In this document: positions 1 through 9,941 of the stretch, piece by piece
Position numbering within the stretch: the stretch's first letter is position 1
How the letters are laid out: each line of letters begins with the position of its first letter
NCBI GenBank assembly: GCA_964556005.1
Contig: CAZKUR010000031.1
Location: 1 to 43,050 of the forward strand
From: CAZKUR01 sp964556005
Lineage (GTDB): Bacteria > Bacteroidota > Ignavibacteria > Ignavibacteriales > Ignavibacteriaceae
Direction: 5' to 3'
Length of the DNA stretch: 43,050 bases
Program-made: the position numbers and the translations under genes
The notes under the pieces: model-generated
The model's database searches: none
The model's input: only the letters and a program-made list of their open reading frames with translations
What the model was told of the DNA's origin: nothing

Positions 1-1
1 T

Positions 2-2220
2 AGAAAGATTTTAGTCCCTCTCGTTTTACTGCTAATCATTTCAATTCATTTTGAATGTTCAAGTTCAAGAAGTCAAATTAAAAACAATAATCCTAATGCT
101 AACTTACCCGGCAAATATAATGGATATACTTTGCTGCCAAACGGATGGAAAATTTCACCAACCGGCGAACAGGTTCCCATCGGAGAATTTCCTCTTAATT
201 TGATTGTAACAAAGGACGGCAAATATGCTATTACATCCAACAGTGGAATGAAAAAAAATTCAGTTTCTGTTATTGATTTAAAAAATAAAAAAGAAGTACA
301 GCGTGTTGTCGTGGATAAAACATGGTACGGATTAGCTTTTAATGATGATGAAAGCAAGCTTTATGTTTCAGGCGCAGATAACAATGAGGTTTACATATAT
401 AATTTTCAAAACGGTAAATTAACATCCTACGGTTCGGTTGCTGTTGGAGATAGTTCATCTAAAAAAAGTCTCTCAATAACAGGAATTGATTATGTAATAA
501 ATAAAAATTATCTACTTGTTGTTTCAAAGGAATCGAATACTCTTTATGTAATAAATCTTAATAATAAAAAAGTTCAAAAGGAAATTCAGCTCGACGGTGC
601 CTGTTATGATGTAAAAGCGGATCATAAAGGTGAATTCACTTATGTTTCCATCTGGAGTAAAGCGGAAATCGAAAAAATCAATTTAAATAATTTTGATATT
701 TCCGCTAAAATAAAAGTCGGGGATCATCCGACCCAGGTGCTAATAACAAAAGATGATTCGCGATTATTTACTCCGGATGCCAATAATAACTCAACTTCGG
801 TTGTGGATTTGAACAGGGACATCGAAACAGAAAAATTAAATTCGGCCCTATCTACAGACGTTCCTTACGGAAGCACTCCCGATGCAATTTGTTTCAATAA
901 AGATGAAACGGTTTTATTTATTGCAAATGCAGATAACAATTATTTAGCTTTATTCGATATAAGCAAACCGGGTTATTCGAAAAGTATCGGATTCATTCCT
1001 GTCGGTTGGTATCCGACCGCAGTAAAATTTGACAAGGCTGAAGATAAAATAATAGTAGCAAATGGTAAAGGGCTTACTTCAATGCCTAATCCGGAAGGAC
1101 CAATTCCTGGAAAAATAAGCGATCAAAAAGCAAAACAATATATTGGTTCTTTATTTAAAGGTACACTTTCGATTATAGATGTTCCATCGAAAGAAGAACT
1201 TGCTCAATTAAGTAAGAGGGTTTATGATAACACTCCCTATGTTTATAAAGAAAAAAATTGGGTTGGGATTCAAACTATAATTCCTGATAACCACAATCTT
1301 GCACCGAGCGAAATGATAAAACACGTTTTTTATATTATAAAAGAAAACAGAACTTATGATGAAGTCTTCGGCGATATACAAGAAGGAAACGGTGATTCAT
1401 CATTATGTTTTTTCCCGTATAAAGTTACACCCAATCAGCATAAACTGGCGGAAGAATTCACTTTGTATGATAATTTTTATGTCGATGCAGAGGTTAGTGC
1501 AGACGGTCATAACTGGTCAACTGCAGCTTATGCTACGGATTTTGTTGAAAAAGAATGGCCTGTTTATTACGGACATAGAACAAAAAGCCCCTATCGTTTT
1601 GAAGGCGGCTATCCTTTAGCTGCTCCATCTTCCGGTTATATCTGGAATGATGTAGTTAAGCATGGAAGAACATTTAGGGATTACGGAGAGTTTGTAAGTG
1701 ATGTAAAAGGTCATGAAGGTCTTTATCAGGGAAACGATGAAGATTTGAAACCGTATGTTTGTCAAACTTATCCGGGGTGGAATTTAAATATCAGCGATGT
1801 TTACCGTTACGAAATGTGGAAAAAGGAATTTGAAAAATTCATTAAGAATGATTCTCTCCCTGCATTTAATTTAATGAGACTTCCGAACGATCATACATAT
1901 GGTACAGTAAAAGGAAAACCTACTCCAGAAGCTTACGCTGCACAAAACGATTATGCGGTTGGACTGGTTATCCAGGAAATATCACACAGTAAATACTGGA
2001 AGAACTCGATTATTTTTATTCTTGAAGACGATGCACAAGACGGTTCCGATCATGTCGATGCACATAGATCGACATTGCTTGTAATCAGCCCTTATGTAAA
2101 ACGTCATTATGTTGATCATACTATGTATTCAACTTCCGGCGTACTTAAAACTATTGAATTAATACTCGGGCTTCCCCCGATGACACAATATGATCTTTCC
2201 GCTACACCGGTTTTGTTTTC
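2..2220 (+). CDS. YncE-like beta-propeller / phosphoesterase (alkaline phosphatase superfamily) protein, partial at both ends
   Basis: The reading frame is already open at base 2, so the start lies upstream of the window. The first visible residues form a hydrophobic export signal ending in HFEC-SSS, which resembles a lipoprotein signal, although Glu just before Cys is atypical for a lipobox. The N-terminal half carries YVTN/YncE-type propeller blades (for example PVGWYPTAVKF and NADNNYLALFD). The C-terminal half is a phosphoesterase domain: KHVFYIIKENRTYDEVFGD holds the likely catalytic Thr, SADGHNWS follows, and LEDDAQDGSDHVDAHRS carries metal-ligand Asp/His residues. The family combines a surface or periplasmic propeller with a metal-dependent phosphoesterase; its substrate is usually unknown. 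The gene runs into the assembly gap at 2221 after LSATPVLF. The in-frame stop at 2330-2332 beyond the gap only fits if the gap is really 100 bases, so the true C-terminus is not known. No paired neighbour is visible. Confidence 0.85.
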
Positions 2221-2320
2221 NNNNNNNNNNNNNNNNNNNNNNNNNNNNNNNNNNNNNNNNNNNNNNNNNNNNNNNNNNNNNNNNNNNNNNNNNNNNNNNN
2301 NNNNNNNNNNNNNNNNNNNN
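2221..2320. other. Assembly gap (100 N), true size unknown
   Basis: This is exactly 100 N, a standard scaffold placeholder. The left flank is coding (phosphoesterase C-terminus) and the right flank is non-coding. A palindromic repeat starts 24 bases beyond it, which may be why the assembly broke here. Unlike the gap at 34435, the two flanks share no sequence. Confidence 0.95.
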
Positions 2321-2343
2321 GCAATTAGGTAGTGATCAAAAAA

Positions 2344-2460
2344 AGTCATTGCGAACGAGTCCTCGAGTGAGGCAATCTCGCTTTTAATTTTTTCAATGAA
2401 AGAGATTACTTCACCCGGCTTGCTCATGTCTTACAACGTGAAGCCGGGTTCGTAATGACT
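2344..2460. repeat. Composite palindromic repeat (REP/MITE-like)
   Basis: The element starts AGTCATTGCGAAC and ends GTTCGTAATGACT, which are imperfect inverted termini (12 of 13 bases pair). A second inner pair is GGCAATCTCG against AGAGATTACTTC. Two smaller hairpins are nested inside: CCTC-GAGT-GAGG near 2361-2372, and ACCCGGCTT...AAGCCGGGT at 2413-2449 with a 9-bp stem. It sits between the truncated phosphoesterase gene and the convergent gene at 2522. It codes for nothing recognisable. Its layout resembles dispersed palindromic repeats of non-autonomous mobile elements. No second full copy was seen in this window, so the dispersed nature is inferred. Confidence 0.6.
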
Positions 2461-2521
2461 GACGCTTTTCCTTCCAATATACTCAAAAGGAATCTATTGT
2501 TAAAATTTAAAAAAATTAATT

Positions 2522-3346
2522 TTATTTTAGTTCACCAAACCACGCCTGTGCGAATTTCCGCGCTGCTTCGACAGGTTTTTTACCTGCCCTATAGCAGAGT
2601 TTCCATAGATAGTCTTTACTTTCATATTTTGAATTCACAAAAACCTTCCTGCCGTATTGATCGTCTGCAGTTTGAGCGTTATAGTCAACATCATTTGTTT
2701 TGTCCAAAAAATTCCGAAGCCACTTTTTTATCATAGGTTTGGGATTATTTTCAGGGTATTCTTTATTCCAATCATCAAGCTTTTGATTATAATCCGCCGT
2801 TTGCTTATCGTACATTTGTTTCATCATTTTTTCCATATCGGCATTGAACATGGGGTTGTCGGGATTATCAACTTCTTTCAATTGTTCTTTAAATGATTTT
2901 ATTGTTTCATCAAAAGACGACTGCTGATCCGCCGGCATTTGCTTTTTGGTTTTCTCTAAATTTTCTATTGCCTTCTGTATGGATTCTTTTTGTTCCTTCT
3001 TCTGTTCTGCGGTTGATTTTGGTTTTTCCGGAGGCGAAGGTTTTTTAGTCTCCCTGAATTCATTATAACGTTTGATGAAATCTTTTGATGTAGTATTTTC
3101 TTTTACATAGTTTCCGACGGATTCAACAAACGATGCCCTATCACCCACGGCAATACTTTTTAATCCTTTTAAACCGGGCAACGAAAAATACGAACCGGAA
3201 CAATCTGAAAAGATAATATTCTTTGCATTATCTTCGGAGAGTTGAATTACTTGAAGCAAGTGCTTCATTTTATCATCCATTATGCGGGAATAAACGAATC
3301 CCATAATCAAAATAAAAGCCGGAACAATTAAGAATAATTTTTTCAT
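2522..3346 (-). CDS. Membrane-anchored coiled-coil protein of unknown function
   Basis: This protein has 274 residues and no family I recognise. Residues 1-20 form a hydrophobic signal anchor (MKKLFLIVPAFILIMGFVYS). A globular stretch follows to about residue 90, with one Cys in FSDCSGSYFSL. Residues about 95-180 are strongly charged and helical, rich in Lys, Glu and Gln with a proline cluster (KPSPPEKPKST), and probably form a coiled coil. The C-terminal 90 residues are again mixed and end KFAQAWFGELK. The protein probably sits in the inner membrane with its bulk in the periplasm. It is transcribed away from the MFS gene at 3508 and towards the palindromic repeat at 2344. The ATG start is followed directly by the signal anchor. 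Confidence 0.7.
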   Translation of the reverse strand: MKKLFLIVPAFILIMGFVYSRIMDDKMKHLLQVIQLSEDNAKNIIFSDCSGSYFSLPGLKGLKSIAVGDRASFVESVGNYVKENTTSKDFIKRYNEFRETKKPSPPEKPKSTAEQKKEQKESIQKAIENLEKTKKQMPADQQSSFDETIKSFKEQLKEVDNPDNPMFNADMEKMMKQMYDKQTADYNQKLDDWNKEYPENNPKPMIKKWLRNFLDKTNDVDYNAQTADDQYGRKVFVNSKYESKDYLWKLCYRAGKKPVEAARKFAQAWFGELK

Positions 3347-3457
3347 GTGAAGAATCTCCCTTTAAATTATTTTCGAAAGCGAAAATTGAATAAAAGAAAA
3401 TTGATAAGCAACAGGAAGAAAATCGGAAATTTTCGGGAGAATTAGAAAATCATTTTT

Positions 3458-3465
3458 TATATTTG
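3458..3465 (+). promoter_or_regulatory. Putative Bacteroidota-type -7 promoter element for the MFS gene
   Basis: TATATTTG matches the TAnnTTTG -7 consensus known for Bacteroidota housekeeping promoters and lies about 45 bases before the TTG start at 3508. The -33 element is weak (TTTCG near 3431-3435), so this is only a plausible call. Confidence 0.3.
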
Positions 3466-3507
3466 CCATTCCAAAATCATTAAACAAATATAATTCAGGG
3501 GCTTTAA

Positions 3508-4857
3508 TTGACTGCAAAATCAAAAGCGAATGTCAAGCAAAAAGCTACGTGGAAATTCCCCAAGGCTTTTTGGACTGCGAATACAGTAGAATTGTTTGAA
3601 CGCGCAGCTTACTATGCTGTATTCATAGCAATTACACTATATCTTTCACGGGTAGTTGGGTTCAGTGATATAAATGCCGGCTGGATCGGTGGAGTATTTG
3701 CAGCCGGATTATATTTCCTTCCACCGTTTACGGGAGCATATGCAGATAAAATCGGATTTCGAAAAGCCGTCATTCTTGCATTTTCACTTTTATCAATCGG
3801 TTATTTTACTCTCGGTGCGCTTCCGTATAAAGCCGCTGTTTTACCTGCACTCGTAATTCTTATGTTCGGCGGTTCGTTTATTAAATCGATAATTACGGGT
3901 ACCGTAGCTAAGACAACTGATGAAGATACAAGAGCAAGAGGATATTCAATTTTTTACGGACTTGTAAATGTCGGTGCGTTTTTGGGCAAAACTTTCGCTT
4001 ATCCTCTAAGACTTAATTGGGGCCTGGTTTCAATAAATTTTTATGCTGCCGTCATGACTTTCCTTGCACTTATTGTTGTTTATTTCTTTTATAAAAATAT
4101 TAATATAGACGGCGAAGGAAAATCGTTTAAGGAAGTTTGGAGTGGACTTGTAAAGGTTGTTTCGAATGTAAGGTTAATTCTTTTAATTTTTATTGTAACT
4201 GGCTTCTGGATTATTCAGCATCAATTATATGCAACGATGCCGAAATATGTTTTGCGTACTGTCGGCGAACATGCCGCACCCGAATGGATTGCAAATGTTA
4301 ATCCTTTGGTTGTAATGCTGTCGGTTGTTTTTATTACAAGCATGATGAAAAAAGTCAGGGCAGTTACTTCCATGACAGTGGGAATGTTTTTGATGCCGCT
4401 TTCCGCATTATTGATGGCATCAAGTTCGATACTTCAATCAATCACCGGCGAATCTGTTTCTGTTTTTGGAATTATTTCCGCACACCCGATTACCGTAATG
4501 ATGATTGCCGGAATCGTTGTGCAGGGTTTTGCAGAATGTTTTATTTCCCCGCGCTATCTCGAGTATTTTTCATTACAGGCGCCTAAAGGTGAAGAGGGTC
4601 TTTACCTGGGATTCAGCCATTTGCATTCTTTTTTATCATCGATACTGGGCTTTGGAATTTCAGGCTACCTGTTAACGGCGTATGCCCCGGACCCTGCGCT
4701 GCTTTCGCCCGAACAATTAGTTCATGCATACGATCATGCGCATTATATCTGGTATTATTTTTCCGTGATCGGTTTAACCGCAGCTATAGCTCTACTATTT
4801 TATCGATGGTTATTCGATAAAAGAGATAAGCAGAAATTAGCGATGGAAAACTTATAA
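3508..4857 (+). CDS. MFS transporter, POT/PTR-like (proton-coupled peptide transporter family)
   Basis: This is a 449-residue polytopic protein with about 12 hydrophobic helices. Near the N-terminus it carries ELFER at residues 28-32, followed by AAYYA; this fits the ExxER(F)xYYG signature of the proton-dependent oligopeptide transporter family, whose Glu and Arg residues couple protons to substrate. The loop GAYADKIGFRKAVI is the MFS loop motif between helices 2 and 3. It probably imports di- or tripeptides or related solutes across the inner membrane; the substrate is inferred from the motif only. The start is TTG, chosen because it directly precedes the first in-frame residues before helix 1; the ribosome site is weak (CAGGGG). 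It stands alone, divergent from the gene at 2522 and convergent with rsgA. A generic sugar or drug MFS is the alternative. Confidence 0.75.
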   Translation: MTAKSKANVKQKATWKFPKAFWTANTVELFERAAYYAVFIAITLYLSRVVGFSDINAGWIGGVFAAGLYFLPPFTGAYADKIGFRKAVILAFSLLSIGYFTLGALPYKAAVLPALVILMFGGSFIKSIITGTVAKTTDEDTRARGYSIFYGLVNVGAFLGKTFAYPLRLNWGLVSINFYAAVMTFLALIVVYFFYKNINIDGEGKSFKEVWSGLVKVVSNVRLILLIFIVTGFWIIQHQLYATMPKYVLRTVGEHAAPEWIANVNPLVVMLSVVFITSMMKKVRAVTSMTVGMFLMPLSALLMASSSILQSITGESVSVFGIISAHPITVMMIAGIVVQGFAECFISPRYLEYFSLQAPKGEEGLYLGFSHLHSFLSSILGFGISGYLLTAYAPDPALLSPEQLVHAYDHAHYIWYYFSVIGLTAAIALLFYRWLFDKRDKQKLAMENL

Positions 4858-4909
4858 CCCGGCAACGGATAAAATTAAAATTTTTAAAGTTGATAAACAG
4901 AAATTCTGA

Positions 4910-5986
4910 TTAAAACTTCTTCCGTCCTTTATTAATTTTTTTGATTTCCCTGTGCAGTTTCTTTTCTTTTGCTTTCCGCTCGATTAATGAATCTTTATCG
5001 ATTTTTGATCTTAAATATTCTTCCTCCTTCTGTAATTTTTTGAAGCTCTCAAATCTTTTAATGTTTAATTTCCCGGTTTCTAGTGCATCGATAATTGCAC
5101 ATCCCGGTTCAACGGTATGTGTGCAATTTGAAAACCTGCAATTTGCCGAAAGCTCTTCAATTTCGGGAAATACTGAATTTGTTCCATCTGATGATTTCCA
5201 CAATTGGAATTCGCGCATCCCGGGAGTATCGATTATTAATCCTCCGGAAGGAATTAAAAAAAGTTCTCTTCTTGTAGTTGTATGTTTCCCTTTTGAATCT
5301 GATAACTTAACTTCCTGGGTTTTGATAATATCTTCTCCAAGGAGTTTATTTATTATGCTTGATTTTCCTACTCCCGATGAACCAACAAATGCACATGTCA
5401 TACCATCACGAATAAAATCTTTCAGTTTATCTATTCCATAACCTGTTTTTGCACTCATAAAGAAAAATGAGAGGTTCGGAAAATTGTTTTCGATCCCGGT
5501 TTTCTTTGAAATGAAATCCTCATCAATATCTGTTTTGTTAAAAATTAATACCTGTTTAATATCGCCCTGAAAAGAAGAAGTCATGTATCTTTCGATTCTC
5601 CTGAAATTAAAATTTTCGTCAAGGCTTTGTACGATAAATAAAATGTCGATGTTAACGGCAATTACCTGTTCGTCAAATTTTTTACCGGCCGATTTTCTCG
5701 AAAACACAGACTTTCTTTTTAATATATCATGAATAATTGCTTTATTTTCATCGTTGAAATATTGAATTACAACCCAGTCTCCAGTTTTGGGTAAATCCGA
5801 TATCGATGAACTTTCATAGAGAAGTTTCCCGGTAACCTCGCCTATAAATGAACCATTTTGATTTGATAAAATGTATCTTTGTCTGTCTTCCCGTATTACT
5901 CTTGCGGGAAGAAATTCTGTATTTAAATATTTACTAAATTTCTCTTCGAAGAATCTATTCCATCCTAAAAATTTTAAATGTTCCAA
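4910..5986 (-). CDS. rsgA: Ribosome small subunit-dependent GTPase RsgA (YjeQ)
   Basis: This protein of 358 residues, normal for the family, is a circularly permuted GTPase that helps mature the 30S ribosomal subunit in the cytoplasm. An OB-fold spans about residues 20-95. The GTPase motifs appear in permuted order: NKTD at 150-153 (G4), the P-loop GSSGVGKS at 202-209 (G1), the TTTRR switch region at 236-240, and DTPG at 253-256 (G3). The C-terminal zinc site is C283, C288, H290 and C296. The Lys/Arg-rich tail (residues 340-358, ending KKINKGRKKF) fits RNA binding. It is a stand-alone gene convergent with the MFS gene, with 52 bases between them. All key residues are present. Confidence 0.97.
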   Translation of the reverse strand: MEHLKFLGWNRFFEEKFSKYLNTEFLPARVIREDRQRYILSNQNGSFIGEVTGKLLYESSSISDLPKTGDWVVIQYFNDENKAIIHDILKRKSVFSRKSAGKKFDEQVIAVNIDILFIVQSLDENFNFRRIERYMTSSFQGDIKQVLIFNKTDIDEDFISKKTGIENNFPNLSFFFMSAKTGYGIDKLKDFIRDGMTCAFVGSSGVGKSSIINKLLGEDIIKTQEVKLSDSKGKHTTTRRELFLIPSGGLIIDTPGMREFQLWKSSDGTNSVFPEIEELSANCRFSNCTHTVEPGCAIIDALETGKLNIKRFESFKKLQKEEEYLRSKIDKDSLIERKAKEKKLHREIKKINKGRKKF

Positions 5987-6449
5987 TTTAAAATCTCCTT
6001 AAAAATTAAAAAATTATTATTGATTTTTATATAGAAATTCCCAGCCGAAAATGTTGGAATATCAGCCGATTTCTATGGCAAGAACTATGGATGGAATACG
6101 ATAACTAATTGTTAGATTAACGAAAAAATAAACGCCTCGAAAAAATTATTTGAACGAAATATAAACCATTTATAGGATAATAAAAAGTCTGTCTATTTTT
6201 AAAACTCTTAGTCAAAATTTATATAAACGTCGGAGAACTTTTTAAATTAAAACCATTCAAACCAATCCCAACTATTTTATACCGTTCAAATAAAATAAAA
6301 ACAATTCAACCAATTTACTAAGCAATTCATCATATTTTTATTAGATTAATATTTTATAAAAATAGATGTATTTAAATGAAAAATGAAATGATTTCACTGG
6401 AAAAATTGAATCGTCATTTCGCAAATCTTAATAATAAACCGAGGTCCTT
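5987..6449. other. Long AT-rich intergenic region, no gene seen
   Basis: These 463 bases separate divergent rsgA and the tricorn-like gene. No supportable ORF or RNA was found. Loosely repeated ATTCAAaCCAAT-like stretches occur near 6251 and 6301. The only clear signal is the ribosome site GAGG at 6441-6444, just before the ATG at 6450. Promoters for both flanking genes should lie here. Confidence 0.6.
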
Positions 6450-9400
6450 ATGAAAAAAATATTAACAGGATTATTTATCCTGGTATTCCAGGTTCTTGTG
6501 CTTGCACAGGTTGATGCAAGGATACTACAATACCCGGATGTTTCCGCTAAATATATAACTTTTGAATACGGCGGCGATATTTGGATAGTACCGAAAGAAG
6601 GAGGAATTGCCAACAGGCTCAGCTCACCCAAAGGAGAAGAGGTTTTGCCTAAATTTTCTCCCGACGGTTCACAAATTGCATACAGTGCAAACTATGATGG
6701 AAACATAGATGTATTTGTTATTCCGACTTTAGGTGGTATGCCTGTACGATTAACACACCACGGTATGACGGACAGAATTGTCGATTGGTATCCCGATGGT
6801 GAAAGTGTGTTATATGCTTCTTCAATGGAAAGCGGCAAGCAGAGATTTAACCAATTCTATAAAGTTTCGATTAAAGGGGGGATGCCCCAAAAACTTCCAA
6901 TTCCTATGGCGGAATTCGGATCATTCTCTCCCGATGGAAATAAAATTGCATATACTCCGAAGACAAGAAGTTTCAGAACATGGAAAAGATACCGCGGCGG
7001 ATGGGCAGCAGACATCTGGATTTTTGATCTGAAAAATATGACTGCGGAAAATATTACAAACAATCCCGCTAACGATGAATTCCCGATGTGGCACGGAAAT
7101 ACAATTTACTTTTTATCGGATAGAGGAGCATATGAAAGAAATAATATCTGGTCGTATGATGTTAATACCAAAGCGGTTAAGCAGGTAACCGATTTCAGCG
7201 ACTTTGATGTTCACTTCCCATCACTCGGTCCTAACGATATTGTTTTTGAAGCAGGAGGCAGTATTTATCTTCTCGATCTTGCAACAGAAAAATATCACAA
7301 AGTTAAAATTGAAGTTGTTTCGGATGTTTCGACCTTAATGCCTAAAACCGAAAAGGTAGAGAAGTATATTAAAAGTTACTGGCCTTCACCGGACGGTAAA
7401 AGAGCAGTATTTGAAGCAAGAGGCGATTTGTTTTCTGTCCCTGCCGAGAATGGGAATGTTTACGATTTAACTAATACCTCCGGTTATGCGGAAAGATTTC
7501 CCGCCTGGTCGCCCGATGGAAAATATATTGCTTATTGGAGCGATAAATCCGGTGAATATGAGTTGACTTTAAAAAATATGGAGAAGCCTAATGAAGAAAA
7601 GAAATTGACTTCATATGGACCCGGCTTCCGCTATCATATCTTTTGGTCTCCGGATAGTAAAAAGCTTGCTTTCATTGATAAAGCAATGAAAATATTTATT
7701 TACGACCTCGATAATGATAAAACTACGCAAGTCGATAAAGCAGAATATAAATATGAAGGTGATTTGGAAAATTATAAAATGAGCTGGACTTCAGACAGCC
7801 GGTATCTTGCTTACTATAGGGAAGTCGAAAACACACACAATGCACTGTTTGTTTACGATACAAAGGAAGACAAAGTTCATCAATTAACTTCGGGCTATTA
7901 CGATGATAGTCAGCCTGTTTTTGATCCGGATGGTAAGTATCTGTATTATTTAACAAACAGAACATTCAAACCAATTTACGGCGATTACGACGGTACGTTT
8001 GTTTATCCGAATACAACAAACATAGCAGCAGTTTCACTGGTAAAAGATACGCTTTCTCCAATGGCTCCAAAGAATGATTTGAGCGAAATAAATAAAGAAG
8101 AGAAAAAAGAAGTAAAAGGCAAGGATAAGATAAAGGAAGAAGCGAAAGAAAAGAAAGAAGAAAAACCAAAAGAAGTTAAAATCGATTTTGCCGGTTTCGA
8201 AGAGAGAGCAGTTTTATTACCTCCAGATGCAGGAAATTACAATCATTTATCTGCTGTTACGGGAAAAGTAATTTATCAAAAGTTTCCGAACAGCGGGTCC
8301 GGCGATAAGAAAAAACCTGTCGTTTACTATGATCTTGATAAAAGAGAAGAGAAAAATATAGTTGACGATGCAAACAGCTACCAGGTAACGGCAAATAATA
8401 AAAAGATTATGATTGCTGAAAAAGGTGCATTTTCAATAGTTGATATAAAACCGGATCAAAAGCTCGAAAAGAAAATGCCGGTAAGTGAAATGGAGATGAC
8501 AATTGTCCCGCGTGAAGAATGGCATCAAATTTTTAATGATGTTTGGAGATTTGAGCGGGACTTCTTTTACGATCCGCATATGCATGGTGTTGATTGGAAA
8601 GCAATGAGAGAACGTTATGGAAAGCTTATAGATTATGCAGTTACTCGCTGGGATGTGAATTATATCTTAGGTGAACTGATCGGTGAGATGAGTTCCTCTC
8701 ATACATATAGAGGCGGAGGCGATGTTGAACAACCTGAGCATGAAGCAGTCGGATACCTTGGAATTGATTGGGAATTAGCCAACGGCGCTTATCGAATTAA
8801 GAAAATAATAAGAGGCGGTCCGTGGGATACAGAAGTAAGATCACCGCTTGATGAATCAGGTGTTAAAGCAAAAGAAGGCGATTACATCCTCGCAGTTAAC
8901 GATGTACCGATAGATGTTACAAAAGATCCCTGGGCTGCTTTTCAGGGTTTAGCAGATCAAACGGTTGTGTTAACGGTTAACGATAAACCGACAATGGATG
9001 GTGCATGGAAGGTTACGGTTAAAACATTAAAAGATGAAACAAGGCTTAGAAATCTTGCCTGGATTGAAGCAAATAGGGAAACGGTAGATAAACAAACCGA
9101 CGGAAAAATAGGTTATATCTATGTTCCCGACACAGGCATCAACGGACAGACGGAACTCGTCCGGCAGTTCTTTGCTCAATTTACAAAGCAGGGATTAATT
9201 ATTGATGAAAGATTCAATAACGGCGGACAAATTCCGGATAGGTTTGTCGAAATGTTGAATAGAAAACCGCTGGCATTTTTTGCAACCAGAGACGGTAAGA
9301 GCGGGCAGGTACCTGAAGTTGCTAACTTCGGACCGAAAGTTATGTTAATCAACGGATGGAGCGGATCGGGCGGAGATGCCTTCCCGGATATATTCAAAAA

Positions 9401-9716
9401 AGAAGGTGTCGGTCCTCTGGTTGGAATGAGAACCTGGGGAGGATTGATTGGAATCTCCGGCGCGCCTTCATTGATAGACGGCGGTTATATTACTGTACCT
9501 ACTTTCAGGCAGTACAATCCCGACGGAACATGGTTTGCGGAAGGACACGGCGTTGATCCCGATTATAAAGTTGTTGAAGATCCTGCGCAGCTTGCTAAAG
9601 GTGTGGACACGCAGCTTGAAAAAGCTATTAGTGTTGAGTTGGAATTGTTAAAGAAAAATCCGCCGTTGATTCCGAAGCATCCGCCTTACCAGAACAGAAC
9701 GCCTGGCGGCAAATAA
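6450..9716 (+). CDS. Tricorn-like protease (TolB-type propeller, PDZ, S41 peptidase)
   Basis: This 1088-residue exported protein has a signal peptide at residues 1-20 (cleavage likely near LAQ-VDA). Repeated propeller blades follow (FSPDGSQIAYS, WSPDGKYIAYW, WSPDSKKLAFI), covering about residues 25-530. A charged Lys/Glu linker lies at about 545-585. The C-terminal part holds the tricorn core, a PDZ domain and an S41 peptidase. By comparison with tricorn, the catalytic residues are S750/H751 in SSSHTY, the nucleophile S973 in SGSGGD, and E1031 in AEGHGVDPD. It is expected to cut peptides into short products in the periplasm or at the cell surface. The ATG follows CCGAGGTCCTT. It is monocistronic, with a strong hairpin downstream. 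The secreted form differs from cytosolic archaeal tricorn but is common in this group. Confidence 0.93.
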   Translation: MKKILTGLFILVFQVLVLAQVDARILQYPDVSAKYITFEYGGDIWIVPKEGGIANRLSSPKGEEVLPKFSPDGSQIAYSANYDGNIDVFVIPTLGGMPVRLTHHGMTDRIVDWYPDGESVLYASSMESGKQRFNQFYKVSIKGGMPQKLPIPMAEFGSFSPDGNKIAYTPKTRSFRTWKRYRGGWAADIWIFDLKNMTAENITNNPANDEFPMWHGNTIYFLSDRGAYERNNIWSYDVNTKAVKQVTDFSDFDVHFPSLGPNDIVFEAGGSIYLLDLATEKYHKVKIEVVSDVSTLMPKTEKVEKYIKSYWPSPDGKRAVFEARGDLFSVPAENGNVYDLTNTSGYAERFPAWSPDGKYIAYWSDKSGEYELTLKNMEKPNEEKKLTSYGPGFRYHIFWSPDSKKLAFIDKAMKIFIYDLDNDKTTQVDKAEYKYEGDLENYKMSWTSDSRYLAYYREVENTHNALFVYDTKEDKVHQLTSGYYDDSQPVFDPDGKYLYYLTNRTFKPIYGDYDGTFVYPNTTNIAAVSLVKDTLSPMAPKNDLSEINKEEKKEVKGKDKIKEEAKEKKEEKPKEVKIDFAGFEERAVLLPPDAGNYNHLSAVTGKVIYQKFPNSGSGDKKKPVVYYDLDKREEKNIVDDANSYQVTANNKKIMIAEKGAFSIVDIKPDQKLEKKMPVSEMEMTIVPREEWHQIFNDVWRFERDFFYDPHMHGVDWKAMRERYGKLIDYAVTRWDVNYILGELIGEMSSSHTYRGGGDVEQPEHEAVGYLGIDWELANGAYRIKKIIRGGPWDTEVRSPLDESGVKAKEGDYILAVNDVPIDVTKDPWAAFQGLADQTVVLTVNDKPTMDGAWKVTVKTLKDETRLRNLAWIEANRETVDKQTDGKIGYIYVPDTGINGQTELVRQFFAQFTKQGLIIDERFNNGGQIPDRFVEMLNRKPLAFFATRDGKSGQVPEVANFGPKVMLINGWSGSGGDAFPDIFKKEGVGPLVGMRTWGGLIGISGAPSLIDGGYITVPTFRQYNPDGTWFAEGHGVDPDYKVVEDPAQLAKGVDTQLEKAISVELELLKKNPPLIPKHPPYQNRTPGGK

Positions 9717-9754
9717 TAATTTAAAATCAGACATTTTATAATTTCAAAAATCTT

Positions 9755-9785
9755 TCTGTGTCCCGGTATCGAGCCGGGGCACAGA
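9755..9785 (+). terminator. Strong hairpin after the tricorn-like gene
   Basis: The 12-base arms TCTGTGTCCCGG and CCGGGGCACAGA pair with one G-U, around a 7-base loop. No U-run follows on the plus strand, so it may act as a weak terminator or as RNA 3'-end protection. Its GC content is much higher than its surroundings. Confidence 0.5.
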
Positions 9786-9941
9786 ATACAATTAAAAAGT
9801 AAACTTACATTCATCTGCCTTGTAGAATCCGTCAAATAGATTATTAACCTTTAATCACTATTCAGTAGACAAACACAAACCAAAAATTTATTTTGCTACC
9901 GTAATAATATCCAATCATAACTAACAAAATAGGAGGCTGCT

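Noticed and set aside
4941..5441. 166-codon plus-strand ORF
   Set aside because: It lies antisense inside rsgA, whose motifs are complete on the minus strand; composition is a mirror of that gene and no ribosome site is present.
8090..8190. Lys/Glu-rich run in the tricorn-like gene as a tandem repeat or insertion
   Set aside because: It is a normal charged linker between propeller and protease parts, in frame and without exact repeat units.
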